Positions 32,049 through 35,245 of a stretch of DNA of 35,245 nucleotides are shown here, piece after piece. Location: assembly GCA_030651065.1 (NCBI GenBank), contig JAUSCU010000043.1, positions 1-35,245 of the forward strand, in the 5' to 3' direction. Within the stretch, counting starts at the first letter, position 1, and each line of letters opens with the position of its first letter. The notes below the pieces were generated by a model. That model was not told where the DNA came from. It did no database searches and was given only the letters and a program-made list of their open reading frames with translations. Both the position numbers and the translations under genes were made by a program. The DNA comes from Candidatus Omnitrophota bacterium (GTDB taxonomy: Bacteria; Omnitrophota; Gorgyraeia; 1-14-0-20-64-10).

Positions 32049-32949
32049 CGAGATATCGCGCTCCTCCGTCGGGAAAAATCATAACAATAATACCATTCTT
32101 GACCGAGGCCGCCAGCTTCAGCGACGCCGCCAGTGCGGCGCCCGAGGAGATGCCGGCAAGCCATCCTTCCTCGCGGGCCAGACGCTTCACCATCCCGTAG
32201 GCCTCTTCGGTCTTCACTTCCATCTGCAGGTCGGGGAACTGCTCGTCGTAGATGCCCGGCACGATGGAGGTGGCCATCTGCTTTAAGCCTTCCAGTCCGT
32301 GCAGGGGAGAGTCCGGTTGGATCGCGACCACCTGCAGGGACGGTTTTTTCTCTTTGAGGAACCGGCCGGTCCCCATCAGGGTCCCGGTGGTTCCCAGTCC
32401 CGCCACAAGGTGGGTGAGTTCCCCTCCCGTTTGCTCCCAGATCTCCGGGCCGGTGCTGCCGTAGTGGGCCTGCCAGTTGGCCGGGTTATTGTACTGGTCC
32501 GCGTAGAAGTATTTCCCCGGTTCCGCGGCCGCCAGCCGGCGGGCCTCCCGAATCGCCCCGTCAGAGCTCTCCAGAGGGTTGGTCAGCACCACCTCCGCGC
32601 CGTAGGATTTGAGCGTTCGGATTACCGAGGGGTTGGCGTTGGAGGGGACGCAGAGTTTGGCTTTGTACCCTTTGGACGCGGCGATCATCGCGTAGGCGAT
32701 GGCGGTGTTGCCGGAGCTGGCATCCAGAAGGATCTTCTCTTTCGTGAGCTTGCCGGCCTTCTCGGCGGCGGCCACTATTCCCGCGGCGGCCCGGTCCTTC
32801 ACCGACCCGCCCGGATTGAACCACTCCGCCTTGGCCAGTAGGGTGACGCCCGGGATCTCCCGGCCGATGCTGCGCAGGCGGAGTAGGGGAGTGTTGCCGA
32901 TCCGGCTGAGTAGGTCTTGTCCCAATGCCGGATCCAAAGTTCTCACCAA
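32026..32949 (-). CDS. PLP-dependent cysteine synthase, CysM-like
   Basis: IGNTPLLRL, EWFNPGGSVKDRAA, DASSGNTAIAYAMI, GTTGTLMG, GISSGAAL. Confidence 0.9.
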   Translation of the reverse strand: MVRTLDPALGQDLLSRIGNTPLLRLRSIGREIPGVTLLAKAEWFNPGGSVKDRAAAGIVAAAEKAGKLTKEKILLDASSGNTAIAYAMIAASKGYKAKLCVPSNANPSVIRTLKSYGAEVVLTNPLESSDGAIREARRLAAAEPGKYFYADQYNNPANWQAHYGSTGPEIWEQTGGELTHLVAGLGTTGTLMGTGRFLKEKKPSLQVVAIQPDSPLHGLEGLKQMATSIVPGIYDEQFPDLQMEVKTEEAYGMVKRLAREEGWLAGISSGAALAASLKLAASVKNGIIVMIFPDGGARYLDEEFWKR

Positions 32950-33779
32950 ATGCCCAGCTCCGTCTTAATATCTTCGGAGGCCATCGTTTTCGGGTCCCAC
33001 GGGGGGATCCAGGCCAGCTCCGTCTGGATCTCTTTCACCCAGCTCAGCCTCAAGAGTGCCGACTGCATCTGTCCCTTGATTACCGGGCCCAGCGGGCAGC
33101 CGGGGCTGGTCAGGGTGTAGGTCACTTTCACGTTGCCGCCCTGGATTTCCGTGCCGTAAATCAGCCCCAGGTCCAGGATGTTCAGGTTGAGTTCCGGGTC
33201 GATCACGGTACGCAGCGCGCCGCGCACCTGTTCTTCCGGAGAGTCTGTGGAGACGGCTGCCTGCGCGGCCGCCGGCTGCTCGGGTTCCGCGTTCAGAGGT
33301 TTATGCTCCCCTTCTTCCCCTTCCACGTGAGTTGCCTCCTTTTTTCCTTTGTGGTGCGCCGAGAGTCCCTCCAGCAGGGTGTTCCAGCCGAGGATAGCGC
33401 ATTTGATCCGGACCGGGTATTTCTTGACCCCTTCGAGAGCCTGCAGATCTTCCATTTCGGGGGTGTTTTCCAGCGAGGCCCCCTCCAGCATGGCCGCCTT
33501 GAAACGCCGGGCCATCTCTTCCGCTTGCGGGACCGTCTTCCCCTGGATCGCCTCGGTCATCATGGAGGCGGAGGCCTGCGAGATCGAACAGCCCTTGGGC
33601 TGTACCCGAATTTTCCGGATGAGCTCTCCCTCCAGCTCGACGGTCAGCTCCAGCTCGTCCCCGCAGAAGGGGTTGGTGCCGTGCGAGATGAAGGTCGGCT
33701 GCTCCAGCTTCCCCTGGTTCCGGGGGTTCCGGAAATGCTCCAGGATGATGTCCCGGTACAGGTCATCGGTGAGCGACAA
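32943..33779 (-). CDS. SufU-type Fe-S scaffold fused to SufT/MIP18 (DUF59) domain
   Basis: DLYRDIILEHFRNPRNQG, NPFCGDELEL, GCSISQASASMM, RIKCAILGWNTL; then RTVIDPELNLNILDLGLIYG...LTSPGCPLG. Confidence 0.93.
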   Translation of the reverse strand: MSLTDDLYRDIILEHFRNPRNQGKLEQPTFISHGTNPFCGDELELTVELEGELIRKIRVQPKGCSISQASASMMTEAIQGKTVPQAEEMARRFKAAMLEGASLENTPEMEDLQALEGVKKYPVRIKCAILGWNTLLEGLSAHHKGKKEATHVEGEEGEHKPLNAEPEQPAAAQAAVSTDSPEEQVRGALRTVIDPELNLNILDLGLIYGTEIQGGNVKVTYTLTSPGCPLGPVIKGQMQSALLRLSWVKEIQTELAWIPPWDPKTMASEDIKTELGIW

Positions 33780-35001
33780 CGGAAAAGAGCTCCTTTGCTT
33801 TCAGGATGGCTTGAACCAGCAGGTCCACCTCCTGAGCCGTGTTGTAGATGTAGAAGCTGGCCCGGGCGGTCGCCATCAGCCCCATCTTCCGGAGCAGCGG
33901 TTTGCAGCAGTGGTGACCGGCGCGGATCGCAATCCCCTCGGCGTCCAACAGCTGGCCGAGGTCGTGCGGATGGAGCCCTTTGACCTCAAAGGAGACCACG
34001 CCGCCGCGCGCCGCCGGATCCAGCGGGCCGTGTACCGAAAGCCCGTCGATCTCCCGCAGTTTCTTCAGCGCGTAGGCGGTGAGCTCCTGCTCGTGCCGGC
34101 GCACCTCCTCCATGCCGATCCTCTCCAGATATTCGATCGCCGCGCCGAAGGCCACCACGCCGCCGATGTTCGGCGTGCCGGCCTCGAACTTCCAGGGCAG
34201 GTCGTTCCAAGTGGAATGGTCCAGCCAGACGTCCTTGATCATGTCGCCGCCGCCCAGGAAGGGATCCATCTCCTCCAGCAACGCCTCCTTAGCGTAGAGC
34301 ACCCCCACTCCGGTCGGCCCCAGCATCTTGTGGGCGGAGAACGCCAGGAAATCGCAGTTCAGGTCCATCACGTGGACAGGCATGTGCGGTACCCCTTGCG
34401 CGCCGTCCACGAAGACCGGGATGCCATGCGCGTGGGCCGCCTGCTGCACCTCCTTGACGGGGTTGATCGTGCCCAGCACGTTGGAGGCCAATGTCAGCGA
34501 GACCAACCGGGTGCGGGGGCCCATCAGTTGCGGGAGGGAAGAGAGATCCAACCGCCCGTCCGGCGTCACCGGGATGAACTTGAGGGAGGCCTTTTTCTCC
34601 TGGGCCAGCATCTGCCAGGGGACCAGGTTGGAGTGGTGTTCCATCTCCGTCAGCAGGATCTCATCCCCGGCGTTGACGTGCCGCCGTCCCCAGGCCTGAG
34701 CCACCAGGTTGACCGCCTCGGTCGTATTCCGGGTGAAGATAATCGTGGCCGGTTTCGGGGCGCCGATGAAACGGCAGACCGCGCCCCGCGCCCCCTCGTA
34801 GAGGGCGGTCGCTTCCTCGCTCAGCGCGTGGATCCCCCGGTGGATGTTGGCGTTGCTCTCGCTGTAGTAGCGGGTCAGCGCCTCCAGGACGGCCTTCGGC
34901 TTCTGGGAAGTAGCCGCGCTGTCCAGGTAGACCAGGGGCTTCCCATGGACCGTCCGGTCCAGGATGGGGAAATCCTTTCGAAGGCGTGCCGCGTCCAGCA
35001 T
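33763..35001 (-). CDS. sufS: SufS cysteine desulfurase
   Basis: RKDFPILDRTVHGKPLVYLDSAATSQKP, FSAHKMLGPTGVGVLY, RAGHHCCKPLL. Confidence 0.94.
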   Translation of the reverse strand: MLDAARLRKDFPILDRTVHGKPLVYLDSAATSQKPKAVLEALTRYYSESNANIHRGIHALSEEATALYEGARGAVCRFIGAPKPATIIFTRNTTEAVNLVAQAWGRRHVNAGDEILLTEMEHHSNLVPWQMLAQEKKASLKFIPVTPDGRLDLSSLPQLMGPRTRLVSLTLASNVLGTINPVKEVQQAAHAHGIPVFVDGAQGVPHMPVHVMDLNCDFLAFSAHKMLGPTGVGVLYAKEALLEEMDPFLGGGDMIKDVWLDHSTWNDLPWKFEAGTPNIGGVVAFGAAIEYLERIGMEEVRRHEQELTAYALKKLREIDGLSVHGPLDPAARGGVVSFEVKGLHPHDLGQLLDAEGIAIRAGHHCCKPLLRKMGLMATARASFYIYNTAQEVDLLVQAILKAKELFSVVAHR

Positions 35002-35011
35002 GGGACCCTTC

Positions 35012-35245
35012 TTAAACGGTGAAGGAGTGCCCGCAGCCGCAGGAACCCTTGGCGTTCGGGTTCTGGACCGTGAAGCCGGCGCCCGAGAGACCGTCCGCCC
35101 AATCCACCTGGCAGTTGTCGAGCATCTGCAGGGATTTCGGGTCCACGAAGACCTTCACCCCCTGCGTGTCGAACGTGGTATCTCCCTCAGCCGGGTCCTT
35201 GTCGAAATCCATGCTGTAGGTGTACCCCGAGCAGCCGCCGCCGAC
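35012..35245 (-). CDS. A-type Fe-S carrier (SufA/IscA/ErpA family), 5' end beyond window
   Basis: VGGGCSGYTYSMDFD...NPNAKGSCGCGHSFTV (conserved C and CGCG). Confidence 0.9.
   Translation of the reverse strand, partial: VGGGCSGYTYSMDFDKDPAEGDTTFDTQGVKVFVDPKSLQMLDNCQVDWADGLSGAGFTVQNPNAKGSCGCGHSFTV

Noticed and set aside
33349-35022. 557-aa + strand ORF opposite sufS/sufU (also 352-aa ORF at 32925-33983)
   Set aside because: Antisense to clear SufS and SufU-SufT coding regions; composition typical of a shadow frame

Overview
Gene-dense window (no rRNA, tRNA or CRISPR seen) with three parts. (1) A + strand isoprenoid/hopanoid operon, about 7.5-22.1 kb: prenyl synthase, dxs, squalene-hopene cyclase, hpnH, split phosphonopyruvate/sulfopyruvate-decarboxylase-like subunits, PhnW-like aminotransferase, HpnL-like membrane protein, hpnA, hpnG, a half-size SHC-like protein, a Rieske protein, a nucleotidyltransferase/CDP-alcohol phosphotransferase fusion and ispH. 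The 3' end of an hpnE-like gene lies at the left edge. (2) Two giant, apparently exported mosaic proteins (about 2335 and 1514 aa) flank that operon. They share a post-signal-peptide motif PELSRRTLR, interdomain A-G-[LV]-E-E punctuation conserved at DNA level, a 65-70 aa HPGG/YRSLV repeat, and a similar upstream promoter layout. (3) A housekeeping/sulfur region: lexA, AsnC-type domain, nth, ygfZ, DUF971 and terC, then a - strand Fe-S/cysteine cluster (PCD, CysO-MoeZ-like fusion, CysM-like, SufU-SufT fusion, SufS, A-type carrier). Top leads: a 103-nt nearly fully paired DNA/RNA cloverleaf that contains the dxs ribosome-binding site and start codon; the punctuated giant proteins; a possible amino-phosphonate (or amino-sulfonate) head-group branch inside a hopanoid operon; and a sulfur-carrier/E1/rhodanese fusion with an internal Gly-Gly. 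Host identity is not shown by the sequence; a candidate phylum such as Omnitrophota is only a guess. All family calls come from motif recognition, with no database search.
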